Notes under the pieces: generated by a model
Seen by the model: only the letters and a program-made list of their open reading frames with translations
What the model was told of the DNA's origin: nothing
The model's database searches: none
Translations under genes and position numbers: made by a program
Source of the DNA: UBA7672 sp041398245
GTDB lineage: Bacteria > Pseudomonadota > Alphaproteobacteria > Caulobacterales > Hyphomonadaceae
Direction of reading: 5' to 3'
Assembly: GCA_041398245.1 (NCBI GenBank)
Contig: JAWKVC010000007.1
Location: 62,001-126,000, forward strand
Length of the DNA: 64,000 nucleotides
In this document: piece by piece, positions 42,209 through 50,405 of the stretch
How positions within the stretch are numbered: the stretch's first letter is position 1
How the letters are laid out: each line of letters begins with the position of its first letter

Positions 42209-43044
42209 TCGACAGGAATGACGAAGCCGGCCTCTTGCGGATTGGCCAGAAAGGGCTGGCAGGCAGCCAGAGGAAGCTCCGGCGCTTTCCATGTGCGCGC
42301 CAGGCGCAGCACGGTCTGGACCGTCCAGATGGCGCGATGGAGGCAAACGCTTGCGGACGCGCCGTTCACGCGATGGCCCAGATAGGCGAGATGAAAGAGA
42401 TCGCCGGTTCCTTTCGGAATTTCGCCTTCGACTGCGTCATGGGCGGATGCATGGATCTCTCCGCCTTCGACAAGCACGTTGGCGATGCGGTTGCGGAAGG
42501 GAATTGAGCTGACGAGCCAGTTGCGGCCCGACTCGCGCGCGGTTTCGATCACGTCCTCGAGCTTGCTGGCGGGAGCGGCGAGACGCTCGAACTCCCAGTG
42601 ATTGCAGGCGACGAGGTCAGCGCGCGGGACCAGCACATCGGCCTGCGCACGCGCTGTTTCCTCGCGAACGAAAAGTCCCTTGTCCCGGTCCCCCATGACG
42701 GGATCGACCATGACGAAGGGCTCGCGCCCTGCCCCACGGGCGGCGCGAACTGCGTCGATCGCCCGGGCGGCGACGTCGATCTGGTCAGGCGTTGCGAAAT
42801 AGCCAGTGAGGATGGCGTCGGTCAGTTCGAAGAGGCCGTTGGCGGCGATCCCATCGAGCATGTCCTGCATCGTATCGGCGGGCACAGCCTCGCCGCCGGG
42901 CCGTCCCCAGCCGGGATGCCGGCCGAACAGCGTGGTCGGCACGTGGACAGGATCGACCTTCAACGGGCCCAGCACGTAGGGCGCCATGCCTCCGCCGACG
43001 CGGGAAGCGGCGACATAGGAGGAAATCACCAGCACCAGGGGCAT
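42178..43044 (-). CDS. Pyridoxal kinase, PdxY-like
   Basis: 288 residues from ATG 43044 (MPLVLVISSYVAASRVGGG); a longer frame begins at 43086. Ribokinase-like fold: VLGPLKVDPVHVPTTLFGRH, DAILTGYFATPDQID, VMVDPVMGDRDKGLFV and the anion-hole/catalytic-base motif PKGTGDLFHLAYLG (Asp near 224). Phosphorylates pyridoxal or a related vitamin to the 5'-phosphate in the B6 salvage pathway. Convergent with a VOC gene. Confidence 0.85.
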   Translation of the reverse strand: MPLVLVISSYVAASRVGGGMAPYVLGPLKVDPVHVPTTLFGRHPGWGRPGGEAVPADTMQDMLDGIAANGLFELTDAILTGYFATPDQIDVAARAIDAVRAARGAGREPFVMVDPVMGDRDKGLFVREETARAQADVLVPRADLVACNHWEFERLAAPASKLEDVIETARESGRNWLVSSIPFRNRIANVLVEGGEIHASAHDAVEGEIPKGTGDLFHLAYLGHRVNGASASVCLHRAIWTVQTVLRLARTWKAPELPLAACQPFLANPQEAGFVIPVDQDDESGERG

Positions 43045-43176
43045 GCTCTGTCCGTCACATGTTCGCGCAAGGCGCGTACGCGACAATATCCCCGGCGCGC
43101 CCGCACGCCACCTTGATCTTGTCGGCTCTGTCCGTCATCACGCTGACGCAGATGAAGAGAAAGAGGGGCCTCTCCC

Positions 43177-44061
43177 ATGTCCGCCATCCGTCCGCGCCGG
43201 TCCGTTCTCTACATGCCCGGCGCCAATGAACGCGCGCTGGAGAAGGCCAAGACCCTGCCGGCGGACTCGCTGATCCTCGACCTTGAGGATGCGGTCGCGC
43301 CAGAAGCGAAAGCAGAAGCGCGCACGCGCGTCTGCAACGCCGTGAAGGCCGGCGGATATGGACCGCGCGAACTGGTCATCCGCGTCAATGGCATGGACAC
43401 AGAATGGGGCGCGGCCGATCTGGTCGCTGCTGTCGCCGCCAAGCCCGACGCCATTCTCGTGCCCAAGGTGAACGGCCCTGCCGATATCGACCAGATCGAG
43501 GGCGCGCTCTATGGCGCGCATGCGCTGGCCGATGTCGCGCTGTGGGTGATGATCGAGACGCCGCTGGCGATTCTCAACATCCGCGAGATCGCGGCGAAGG
43601 CAGGCATCACGCAGCTCAAAGGCTTCGTGATGGGATCGAACGACCTGATCAAGGATTTCCGCGCCGAGCCCATGCCGGGCCGCGAGAACCTCGCCGCCTG
43701 CTATACGTTGACCATCGCGGCAGCGCGTGCGCATGATCTTCTGGTGTTTGACGGGGTCTACAACGATATCGCCAATGCCGACGGCTTCCTCGCCGAGGCG
43801 AAACAGGCGCGGGCGTTTGGCTTCGACGGCAAAACGCTGATTCATCCAAGTCAGGTTGAGCCCTGTAACGCGGTGTTCGCGCCGCCCGCCGATGCTGTGG
43901 CTCACGCGCGCGACGTGATCGCGGCCTTCGCCGATCCGGCCAACGGCGGCAAGGGCGTGCTCAAGGTCAACGGCAAAATGACCGAATTGCTGCATCTGGC
44001 GCAGGCCAAACGCATGGTGGCGGTCGCCGAGGCGATTGCGGAAAGAGAGCGCGCCGCGTGA
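43177..44061 (+). CDS. CitE/Mcl-type CoA-ester lyase (HpcH/HpaI aldolase)
   Basis: 294 residues. RSVLYMPGANERALEKAKTL at the start, Mg ligands in LILDLEDAVAPEAK (Asp/Glu near 33-39), the Glu/Asp-bearing VMIETPLAILNIREIA near 128-145, and GFDGKTLIHPSQVEPCN near 220. The family includes citrate lyase beta, malyl-CoA and beta-methylmalyl-CoA lyases. The coupled mesaconyl-CoA-hydratase-like gene four genes later makes a role as beta-methylmalyl-CoA lyase of the ethylmalonyl-CoA pathway plausible. Overlaps the next gene (GTGA). Confidence 0.85.
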   Translation: MSAIRPRRSVLYMPGANERALEKAKTLPADSLILDLEDAVAPEAKAEARTRVCNAVKAGGYGPRELVIRVNGMDTEWGAADLVAAVAAKPDAILVPKVNGPADIDQIEGALYGAHALADVALWVMIETPLAILNIREIAAKAGITQLKGFVMGSNDLIKDFRAEPMPGRENLAACYTLTIAAARAHDLLVFDGVYNDIANADGFLAEAKQARAFGFDGKTLIHPSQVEPCNAVFAPPADAVAHARDVIAAFADPANGGKGVLKVNGKMTELLHLAQAKRMVAVAEAIAERERAA

Positions 44062-45476
44062 AGCGGGCGCTGACCTACGCGGCAGCTCTATCCTGCCTTG
44101 CGGGCGCGCTTGCGGCCTGTGCGACGCGGGCCAACGTGGCGTCCGGCGGCAATCTCGTCGTTTTCAACGATGTCAGGGTTCTGGATTTCTCGGGCGAGGC
44201 GCCGGTGTCGCGCGAGCATATGTCGGTCGTGGTACGCGACGGCGAAATCGAGCAGGTGACGGTGCAGGAACTGGCGATCCCGGCCAGCGCGCAGGTCGTC
44301 GAGGGCGGTGGACGCACGCTTCTGCCAGGTCTTGTCGACATGCACGTGCACATCTGGGATCAGGCCGAACTCGGCGCGTATCTTTCCTACGGCGTCACGA
44401 CTGTCCGCAACCTGTCGGGCATGCCGTATCTGTTGACCATGCGCGACGCCATCAACGCTGGCGAGCTGGACGGGCCACGCATCATCACGACGGGGCCCAT
44501 TCTCAACGGTCCCGGCCCCAACGCGCAGCCCAACCATCAGATAGTCTCGACGCCGGAAGAAGCGCGCGCCGCTGTCCGCGCGCACTACGAAACCGGCTAT
44601 CGCCGCCTGAAGGTCTATTCGAACTTGTCGCGCGCCAGCTACGAGGCGATCAGGGACGAAGCGCACAAGCTGGGCATGACAATCTCCGGTCACACGCCCG
44701 AAGGCGTTCGCGATCCCGGAATTCCGTTCGAGAAGCCCTTCAACATCGCCTTCAGCGAACTGCTGGATGATGGCTTCGTCACGTTCGAGCATACGGAATC
44801 GATTGTCTGGCACGGGTTGGCGGACGATTTCGACGAGGATCGGGCACGTGATCTCGCAAAGAGCATCGCGGCGTCCGGAACGCCCGTTGATCCGACGCTG
44901 ATTGCGCACGCCAACCTTCTCCGCGTCGCCGAATCGAAGGGCGCGTATCTCAAGCGTCCGGGCGTCGACATGCTGAATCCCTTCATCTCGCAGATGGAAC
45001 AGGGAAATTATGACCGGTGGGCGGGGATGGACCCGGCCTACTCCCGCAAGGCTGCAGACTTCTACGCGCGCGCCACCCGGATCTTCGCCGAAGAAGGCGT
45101 AACGCTTGTGACCGGAACGGACGCCGGCATCTTCACCAACATTCCCGGCGCATCGCTGATGGACGAACTCGCGCTGCTCGAAGGGGCAGGCCTGTCGCCG
45201 TCCGCGGTGCTGAAGGCGGCGACCTACAACGCAGCGGTTGTGCTCGACGAAGAGGACGCGCGGGGACGCATCGCGCCCGGCTATACGGCGGACATGGTTC
45301 TCGTTGACGGTGATCCGCTGGATGATCTCGGCGTCCTCTCCCAGCCGGCTGGCGTGGTGCGCGCGGGCGAATGGTTCGACGCCGACGCCGTGAAGGCCTT
45401 GCGCGCCAGCGCCGCCAAGACCGATCTTGAGCGCAGCGAGCGCAATGTCCTCGCGGCAATCGCCCTGCAGCAATAG
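44058..45476 (+). CDS. Amidohydrolase lipoprotein (imidazolonepropionase-like)
   Basis: 472 residues. GTG start overlapping the lyase stop. Signal with lipobox LAGALAAC (Cys near 20), so likely membrane-anchored outside the cytoplasm. Metal site: LPGLVDMHVHIW (HxH), SGHTPEG (His), TFEHTES (His), and TGTDAGIFTNIP (Asp); the usual carboxylated Lys region reads RRLKVYS. Probably a peptidase/amidohydrolase of unknown substrate. It sits in an operon with cytosolic CoA enzymes, an odd mix. Confidence 0.85.
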   Translation: MKRALTYAAALSCLAGALAACATRANVASGGNLVVFNDVRVLDFSGEAPVSREHMSVVVRDGEIEQVTVQELAIPASAQVVEGGGRTLLPGLVDMHVHIWDQAELGAYLSYGVTTVRNLSGMPYLLTMRDAINAGELDGPRIITTGPILNGPGPNAQPNHQIVSTPEEARAAVRAHYETGYRRLKVYSNLSRASYEAIRDEAHKLGMTISGHTPEGVRDPGIPFEKPFNIAFSELLDDGFVTFEHTESIVWHGLADDFDEDRARDLAKSIAASGTPVDPTLIAHANLLRVAESKGAYLKRPGVDMLNPFISQMEQGNYDRWAGMDPAYSRKAADFYARATRIFAEEGVTLVTGTDAGIFTNIPGASLMDELALLEGAGLSPSAVLKAATYNAAVVLDEEDARGRIAPGYTADMVLVDGDPLDDLGVLSQPAGVVRAGEWFDADAVKALRASAAKTDLERSERNVLAAIALQQ

Positions 45477-45542
45477 GGCGAAACGCTGTCTGGCGTACCG
45501 CCGGGGCGCCGGTCACTATCGGCGCATGGGCCGGGGGCTGAG

Positions 45543-47198
45543 ATGAACCGCAAGCGCATCCTGCTGGTTGGCGGTGCGGGCGTATTTGGCTCGCGGCTGG
45601 CGCAGGGTCTGGCCGACGCGGTCGATGCGGATGTGTTGATCGCAGGGCGCAGCCTTTCAAAGGCTGAAGCGACCGCGCGCAAGGTGAGAGCCGCAAGCGC
45701 GGTTCAGCTGGATCGTAACACTGCGACGCCAGACCACATCAACCGGCATGCGCCCGACCTTGTGATCGATGCGGCCGGACCATTTCAAGGCGCCGATCTT
45801 TCCTTTGCCCGCGCTTGCATCGGCGCTGGCGTCGACTATCTCGATCTCGCCGATGGGCGCGACTTCGTGGCCGGGTTTCCGGAACTCGACGCCGAAGCGA
45901 AAGCACATCGGGTTCGGGCGATAACAGGCGCGAGTTCGACGCCGGCGCTGACGCACGCCGCGCTGGATGAGCTCACGCGAGGCTGGGCGCGCATCGATAC
46001 GATTCGCGCTGGCATATCGGCAGGTAATCGCGCGCCACGTGGGCGCTCTGTTGTCGAGGCGATCCTCAACTGGACCGGCGCGCCGGTGCGCGTGTTTGAA
46101 GACGGTGAATGGCGCACGCGTCCGGGTTGGAGCCAGACACGGAAGCATCGTGTCGGAGAGCTTGGCAGGCGACGTTTCGCGCTGGCGGAAACGCCGGATC
46201 TCGACCTGATCCCCGCCCGCTTTGCGCCGCGCGAAGATGCTGTTTTCGCGGCTGGACTGGAGCTTGGCCTATTGCATCGGGGTCTTGGCCTTGTAGGCGC
46301 CCTGCGCTCGGCCGGACTGATCAAGGATTTGCGGCGCTGGGCCGGGCCACTTCAATCGATGGCGTCGCTTCTCAGGCCGTTCGGGTCCGATCACGGCGGC
46401 ATGTTCGTCGAGGCCTTCGGGCGCGACATGAACGGAGCGCCGGCGCGGGCTGAATGGACGCTGGCATCGGGGCCGGTCGTCGGGCCCTACACGCCAACCC
46501 TACCGGCTCTGGCGATGACACGAAAACTGCTGGCAGGCGGGTCCATGGAATCCGGCGCTCGGGCCTGTGTCGGCATGCTTTCGCTGGACGACCTCGCGAG
46601 TGACTTCCAGCGGATCGGTTTGCGGACGCATATCACGCGCGAAGGGCTGAAGAGTCCTTTCGAGCTGGCTTTGGGAGATGCGTTCGCGCTTCTTCCAGAA
46701 GCCGTGCGAGCCACGCACGGGATGGGGCCCGTTTCCCGGTTCGCGGGCGTGGCTGATGTGGATGGGGCGACACAACTGGCGTGGCTTCCCGCCCGGCTGT
46801 TTGGATTTCCGCGCCAGTCAAAGGCCGCTTCTGTGCGAGTAACGAAACGGCTTGCAGCGCCGGGACACGAGACCTGGGAGCGCGAGATCGGCGGCGCACG
46901 GTTTCGCAGCGAGATCATTCATGCCGGCCCCGGTCGCGTGACCGAACGGTTCGGCCCTTTCACCTTCACGCTGGCGGTAGAAGCGACCCCGGAGCATCTG
47001 ACCATGAGCATCGTCGGCTGGCGCATGGGCCCGCTGCCCTTGCCGGCCTTCCTTGCGCCGCGTTCCACAGCCGCGGAATCCGTCAACGGCAACGGAGTCT
47101 TCACATTCGACGTGCCAATCGCTGCGCCGTTGTTGGGACGGCTCACCCGTTATAGAGGGGAGCTGAAGCTGGACACATCAAACGGGCGCACGACATGA
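45543..47198 (+). CDS. Saccharopine dehydrogenase-like protein with DUF4166
   Basis: 551 residues. N-terminal Rossmann domain (ILLVGGAGVFGSRLAQGLAD) as in saccharopine dehydrogenase-type NADP enzymes, continuing through IDAAGPFQGADLSFARACIG. The C-terminal part (about 380-550) matches DUF4166 in my judgement: THGMGPVSRFAGVADVDGAT, FPRQSKAASVRVTKRLA and a beta-rich tail (FTLAVEATPEHLTMSIVGWR). Reaction unknown. GAG-type spacing before the ATG; its stop overlaps the next start by 4 bp (ATGA). Confidence 0.8.
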   Translation: MNRKRILLVGGAGVFGSRLAQGLADAVDADVLIAGRSLSKAEATARKVRAASAVQLDRNTATPDHINRHAPDLVIDAAGPFQGADLSFARACIGAGVDYLDLADGRDFVAGFPELDAEAKAHRVRAITGASSTPALTHAALDELTRGWARIDTIRAGISAGNRAPRGRSVVEAILNWTGAPVRVFEDGEWRTRPGWSQTRKHRVGELGRRRFALAETPDLDLIPARFAPREDAVFAAGLELGLLHRGLGLVGALRSAGLIKDLRRWAGPLQSMASLLRPFGSDHGGMFVEAFGRDMNGAPARAEWTLASGPVVGPYTPTLPALAMTRKLLAGGSMESGARACVGMLSLDDLASDFQRIGLRTHITREGLKSPFELALGDAFALLPEAVRATHGMGPVSRFAGVADVDGATQLAWLPARLFGFPRQSKAASVRVTKRLAAPGHETWEREIGGARFRSEIIHAGPGRVTERFGPFTFTLAVEATPEHLTMSIVGWRMGPLPLPAFLAPRSTAAESVNGNGVFTFDVPIAAPLLGRLTRYRGELKLDTSNGRTT

Positions 47199-48244
47199 CT
47201 CTCAAATCCGATCCCGGCAATTTCTTCGAGGACTTCCAGGTCGGCGACGAGATCGTGCACGCAACGCCGCGCACGGTGACCGAGGCGGATGCAGCGCTCT
47301 ACACAGGCCTGACCGGCTCGCGTTACGCACTCTACTCGGCCGATACCTTTGCGCAGGATATCGGGCTGGAAGGGGCGCCGATCGATCCCCTGCTCGCCTT
47401 CCATGTCGTCTTCGGCAAGACCGTGCCGGACATCTCACTGAACGCCGTCGCCAACCTCGGCTACGCCGACGGACGTTTTCTGGCGCCGGTCTATCCGGGC
47501 GACACGCTGCGCGCGGTCTCCGAGGTGATCGGCGTCAAGGAGAATTCAAACGGCAAGACCGGCGTCGTCTATGTCCGCACGCATGGGTACAATCAGGAGG
47601 ACGATGAAGTCCTCAGCTATGTGCGCTGGGTGATGGTCAACAAGAAGGACCATAGCAGCCCCGCGCCGACGCCTGTCGTGCCGCAACTGCCGCATGCCGT
47701 CGATCCACGGGAACTGCCCAAGCGAACCTACAACCTGCCGGAATACAATTTCGTGCTGGCCGGTTCGCCGTTCGGCTTCGAGGACTACGAGATCGGCGAG
47801 AAGATCAACCATGTCGACGCCTTCACTGTCGAGGAAGCCGAACACCAGATCGCCACGCGGCTCTACCAGAACACCGCCAAGGTCCACTTCAACCAGCACG
47901 CGCAGAGCCAGACGCCGCGCGGGCGCAGGCTGATCTATGGCGGCGTTGCGATCTCGCTTGCACGGTCCATCGCCTTCAACGGCCTCGCCAACGCCGCAGA
48001 GATCATCGCGATCAATGCGGGCACCCATGTGAACCCGCTGTTCGCTGGCGACACCGTGTTTGCCTGGTCAGAGGTGCTGGACAAGGTCGAGCTGGGCGAA
48101 GGACTTGGCGCGCTGCGCCTGCGTCTGGTGGCGACCAAGAACCTGCCGTGCGGGGAATTCCCCTACAAGGATGCCGAGGGCAAGCACCTGCCTGACGTGA
48201 TTCTCGATTTCGACTACTGGGCGGCCATTCCCAATCGGGGCTAG
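47195..48244 (+). CDS. Mesaconyl-CoA hydratase-like MaoC-domain protein
   Basis: 349 residues, the length of Rhodobacter Mch. Two hot-dog units: N-terminal GNFFEDFQVGDEIVHATPRT and PLLAFHVVFGKTVPDISLNA, C-terminal FEDYEIGEKINHVDAFTVEE with the hydratase signature HQIATRLYQNTAKVHFNQHA and RLIYGGVAISLARSIAFNG. Role in the ethylmalonyl-CoA pathway: hydrates mesaconyl-C1-CoA to beta-methylmalyl-CoA, the substrate of Mcl-type lyases such as the one starting this operon. Function inferred from similarity by eye. Confidence 0.85.
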   Translation: MTLKSDPGNFFEDFQVGDEIVHATPRTVTEADAALYTGLTGSRYALYSADTFAQDIGLEGAPIDPLLAFHVVFGKTVPDISLNAVANLGYADGRFLAPVYPGDTLRAVSEVIGVKENSNGKTGVVYVRTHGYNQEDDEVLSYVRWVMVNKKDHSSPAPTPVVPQLPHAVDPRELPKRTYNLPEYNFVLAGSPFGFEDYEIGEKINHVDAFTVEEAEHQIATRLYQNTAKVHFNQHAQSQTPRGRRLIYGGVAISLARSIAFNGLANAAEIIAINAGTHVNPLFAGDTVFAWSEVLDKVELGEGLGALRLRLVATKNLPCGEFPYKDAEGKHLPDVILDFDYWAAIPNRG

Positions 48245-48263
48245 GCGTTCCTAAATAGGAACG

Positions 48264-48692
48264 ATGTTCATTTCAGACTTCACGCAGTTCGTCGCCGCCT
48301 GCGCCATCCTGCTGTCCGTCGCAGTCCGATGGATCAGGTCCGGCGCGTCGTGGGACGCCGTCGCCGAAGGCCGCGCGACAGCGGACGTGCTGCGCGATCT
48401 GACCGGGATCATCGAGTTCGAGAGACTGCAGGAAGCCTTTGGTCCGCCGCGGATGGAGGACGGCGTTTTCCCCGTAACGCGGCGCGAAGTGCTGCGTCAG
48501 CGGACAGGACTTGGCTATCTGTACGGCGACCGCTGGCTCGATGGCGGATCCGCCGTGATCGCGATTCTCGGCCTGCTGCCGATCTGGCCGGTGTGGGAGT
48601 CCTATGTCTGGTTCAACACATTGCTGGCTTTCGCGGCGATCTATCAGGCGGCCGGCTGGATCGCGGCGTTCAGACTGGTGCGGCCACGCTAG
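48264..48692 (+). CDS. Small membrane protein
   Basis: 142 residues. N-terminal hydrophobic segment (FTQFVAACAILLSVAVRWI), a polar middle (about 30-90: IEFERLQEAFGPPRMEDGVF), and a C-terminal hydrophobic pair (SAVIAILGLLPIWPVWE and AFAAIYQAAGWIAAF). No family recognised. 19 bp after the hydratase gene, so may end that operon; convergent with the amidotransferase gene, overlapping by 4 bp. Confidence 0.65.
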   Translation: MFISDFTQFVAACAILLSVAVRWIRSGASWDAVAEGRATADVLRDLTGIIEFERLQEAFGPPRMEDGVFPVTRREVLRQRTGLGYLYGDRWLDGGSAVIAILGLLPIWPVWESYVWFNTLLAFAAIYQAAGWIAAFRLVRPR

Positions 48693-49402
48693 CCGGCGTT
48701 GCGCAGGAAGCGGGCAAACCACTCCCCCACAAGCGCATTGTCCTCGGGCTGCGCAAGCGAGGCGATGGCACCATCGACCTGCGCGTCGGTGAGCGAGCCG
48801 CCGCGGCGAGCCAAATAGAGCGCCGAGACGAACGCGTCTGAAAATTCGGGATGGCCCTGGATCGAGATCACCGGCGCCTCGTTATAGGCCAGCATCGCAT
48901 GCTCCGTATGGGTGGATGAGGCGAGCGTTACAGCGCCCGGCGGCGGCGTGATGACCTGATCCTGATGACTGACCGACAGGGCGACAGCCTTCCCGACGCC
49001 CGCCATCCAGTCCCGCCTGTCGTTCAGGTCGTAGGTATGGCGACCAACGCCCCACCCCTTTGGCGATTTGCGAACATCTCCGCCCATAGCGTCAGCGATG
49101 ATCTGATGTCCAAAACATACACCGATCATGGGTGTTCGCGCAGCGAACGCTCCACGAATGAACCCGCGCAGCGGATTCATCCACGGCGTGTCGTCGTAAA
49201 CGCCAAATGGCGAGCCCGTGATCAGCACGGCGTCGCAGGCTGACGGATCCGGCAAGGCTTCCCTATCGAGAACGGCCACTGTCTCAAAGGCAAGATCAGG
49301 GTCCGCAGCGGCCAGAAGGGACACGAACATGTCGGGATAGCGCGGAAAGGTCTCGCTCAACCGCCCCGGCGCACGCCCTGTCTCGATGATCGTTACCCGC
49401 AT
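48689..49402 (-). CDS. Class I glutamine amidotransferase-like protein
   Basis: 237 residues from ATG 49402; an upstream stretch to 49576 is open but lacks a start with a ribosome site. Triad: Cys in TPMIGVCFGHQIIADAMGG (about residue 95), His and Glu in ISIQGHPEFSDAF. Preceded by DAVLITGSPFGVYDDTPW. Typical of stand-alone GATase1 proteins (GuaA-N-like/PuuD-like); nitrogen donor function or gamma-glutamyl hydrolysis. Divergent from sdhC (133 bp gap). Confidence 0.88.
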   Translation of the reverse strand: MRVTIIETGRAPGRLSETFPRYPDMFVSLLAAADPDLAFETVAVLDREALPDPSACDAVLITGSPFGVYDDTPWMNPLRGFIRGAFAARTPMIGVCFGHQIIADAMGGDVRKSPKGWGVGRHTYDLNDRRDWMAGVGKAVALSVSHQDQVITPPPGAVTLASSTHTEHAMLAYNEAPVISIQGHPEFSDAFVSALYLARRGGSLTDAQVDGAIASLAQPEDNALVGEWFARFLRNAG

Positions 49403-49535
49403 GAATGCCTGAATAAGCCCTTTCCCGCCAAGGCCAAGAGGCGCTTCCAGCCGCGTTGACAGGGCCAAAACGCGGCCTAATACCGGGTTCGGCGTGATGA
49501 GGGTCGCGCAAGAACAACAAAGGGATAGGCAAGCC

Positions 49536-49979
49536 ATGTCCTCATGGACCGACAAGCGGCCAATGTCGCCGCACATGCAGGTCTGGAAATGGCACCTGAC
49601 AATGGCCGGTTCGATCCTTCACCGGATGACCGGCATGGCGAACTATGTCGGCGCGTTCGTCGTCGTCGCCTGGTTGTTTGCGACGGCTGCGGGCCCCGAT
49701 CTCTACGAACCGCTCGCCGGTCTCATCGACACGATCTGGGGCCAGCTGATCCTGTTCGGCTTCACGCTGTCGATCAGCTACCACCTGCTGAACGGCGTCC
49801 GACACCTCTTCCTCGATGCCGGCAATGGCTTCGCTCCGAAATTCGCGAGCCTCACAGCAGGGGTGGTTTTTGTGCTGGCGGTGGCGCTGGCTGTCGCGAT
49901 CTGGCTGCTGGCCGGTCTGGTGCCGGGCGTCGATCCTCTGAACCTCGCCGGAGCCGCCAGCGTTGGAGCCGCGCAATGA
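49536..49979 (+). CDS. sdhC: Succinate dehydrogenase cytochrome b556 subunit
   Basis: 147 residues from ATG 49536 (AAAGGGAT upstream). KRPMSPHMQVWKWHLTMAGS and ILHRMTGMANYVGAFVVV with the Ser-x-x-His of quinone/heme binding, then ISYHLLNGVRHLFLDAGNGF carrying the heme-ligand His. Three membrane helices. Part of complex II; the stop overlaps sdhD by 4 bp (ATGA). Confidence 0.95.
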   Translation: MSSWTDKRPMSPHMQVWKWHLTMAGSILHRMTGMANYVGAFVVVAWLFATAAGPDLYEPLAGLIDTIWGQLILFGFTLSISYHLLNGVRHLFLDAGNGFAPKFASLTAGVVFVLAVALAVAIWLLAGLVPGVDPLNLAGAASVGAAQ

Positions 49980-50368
49980 GCAAGCCACAGCAATCCATCC
50001 GCACGCCGCTCGGCCAGGTCCGCGGTCTTGGGTCGGCCAAGCATGGCGTCGGCCATTTCGTTTCGCAGCGCGTGTCGGCCATCGCGCTTGTCGTGCTCGT
50101 CCCGTGGTTCCTGATCACACTGATCAACGCCGTCCGGGGTGGCTATGATGGCGCCCTCGCCTATCTCTCCGAGCCGCTGAACGCCGTTCTTGTCCTGCTT
50201 GCTGTCGGCGCGGCGCTCTATCACATGCGCCTTGGCATGCAGGTCGTGATCGAGGACTACATCGCCAAGAACGGCACCAAGATCGCGCTGCTTATCCTCA
50301 ACACCTTCATCTGTATCACGCTCTTCGCCGCCGCCGCCTATGCGGTGCTGAAGATCGCGATCTCCTGA
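49976..50368 (+). CDS. sdhD: Succinate dehydrogenase membrane anchor subunit
   Basis: 130 residues. TPLGQVRGLGSAKHGVGHFV leads to three hydrophobic helices; heme-ligand His probably in AALYHMRLGMQVVIEDYI (about residue 82). Follows sdhC with ATGA coupling and precedes sdhA by 37 bp. Frame differs from a longer open frame that begins inside sdhC; the ATG 49976 start is supported by the coupling. Confidence 0.93.
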   Translation: MSKPQQSIRTPLGQVRGLGSAKHGVGHFVSQRVSAIALVVLVPWFLITLINAVRGGYDGALAYLSEPLNAVLVLLAVGAALYHMRLGMQVVIEDYIAKNGTKIALLILNTFICITLFAAAAYAVLKIAIS

Positions 50369-50405
50369 TCCATCCCCTGCCCAACCCGTTTTCAGGAACT
50401 GCCAC

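Noticed and set aside
44088..45473. 461-codon minus-strand frame
   Set aside because: Antisense to the amidohydrolase gene with its metal-site motifs.
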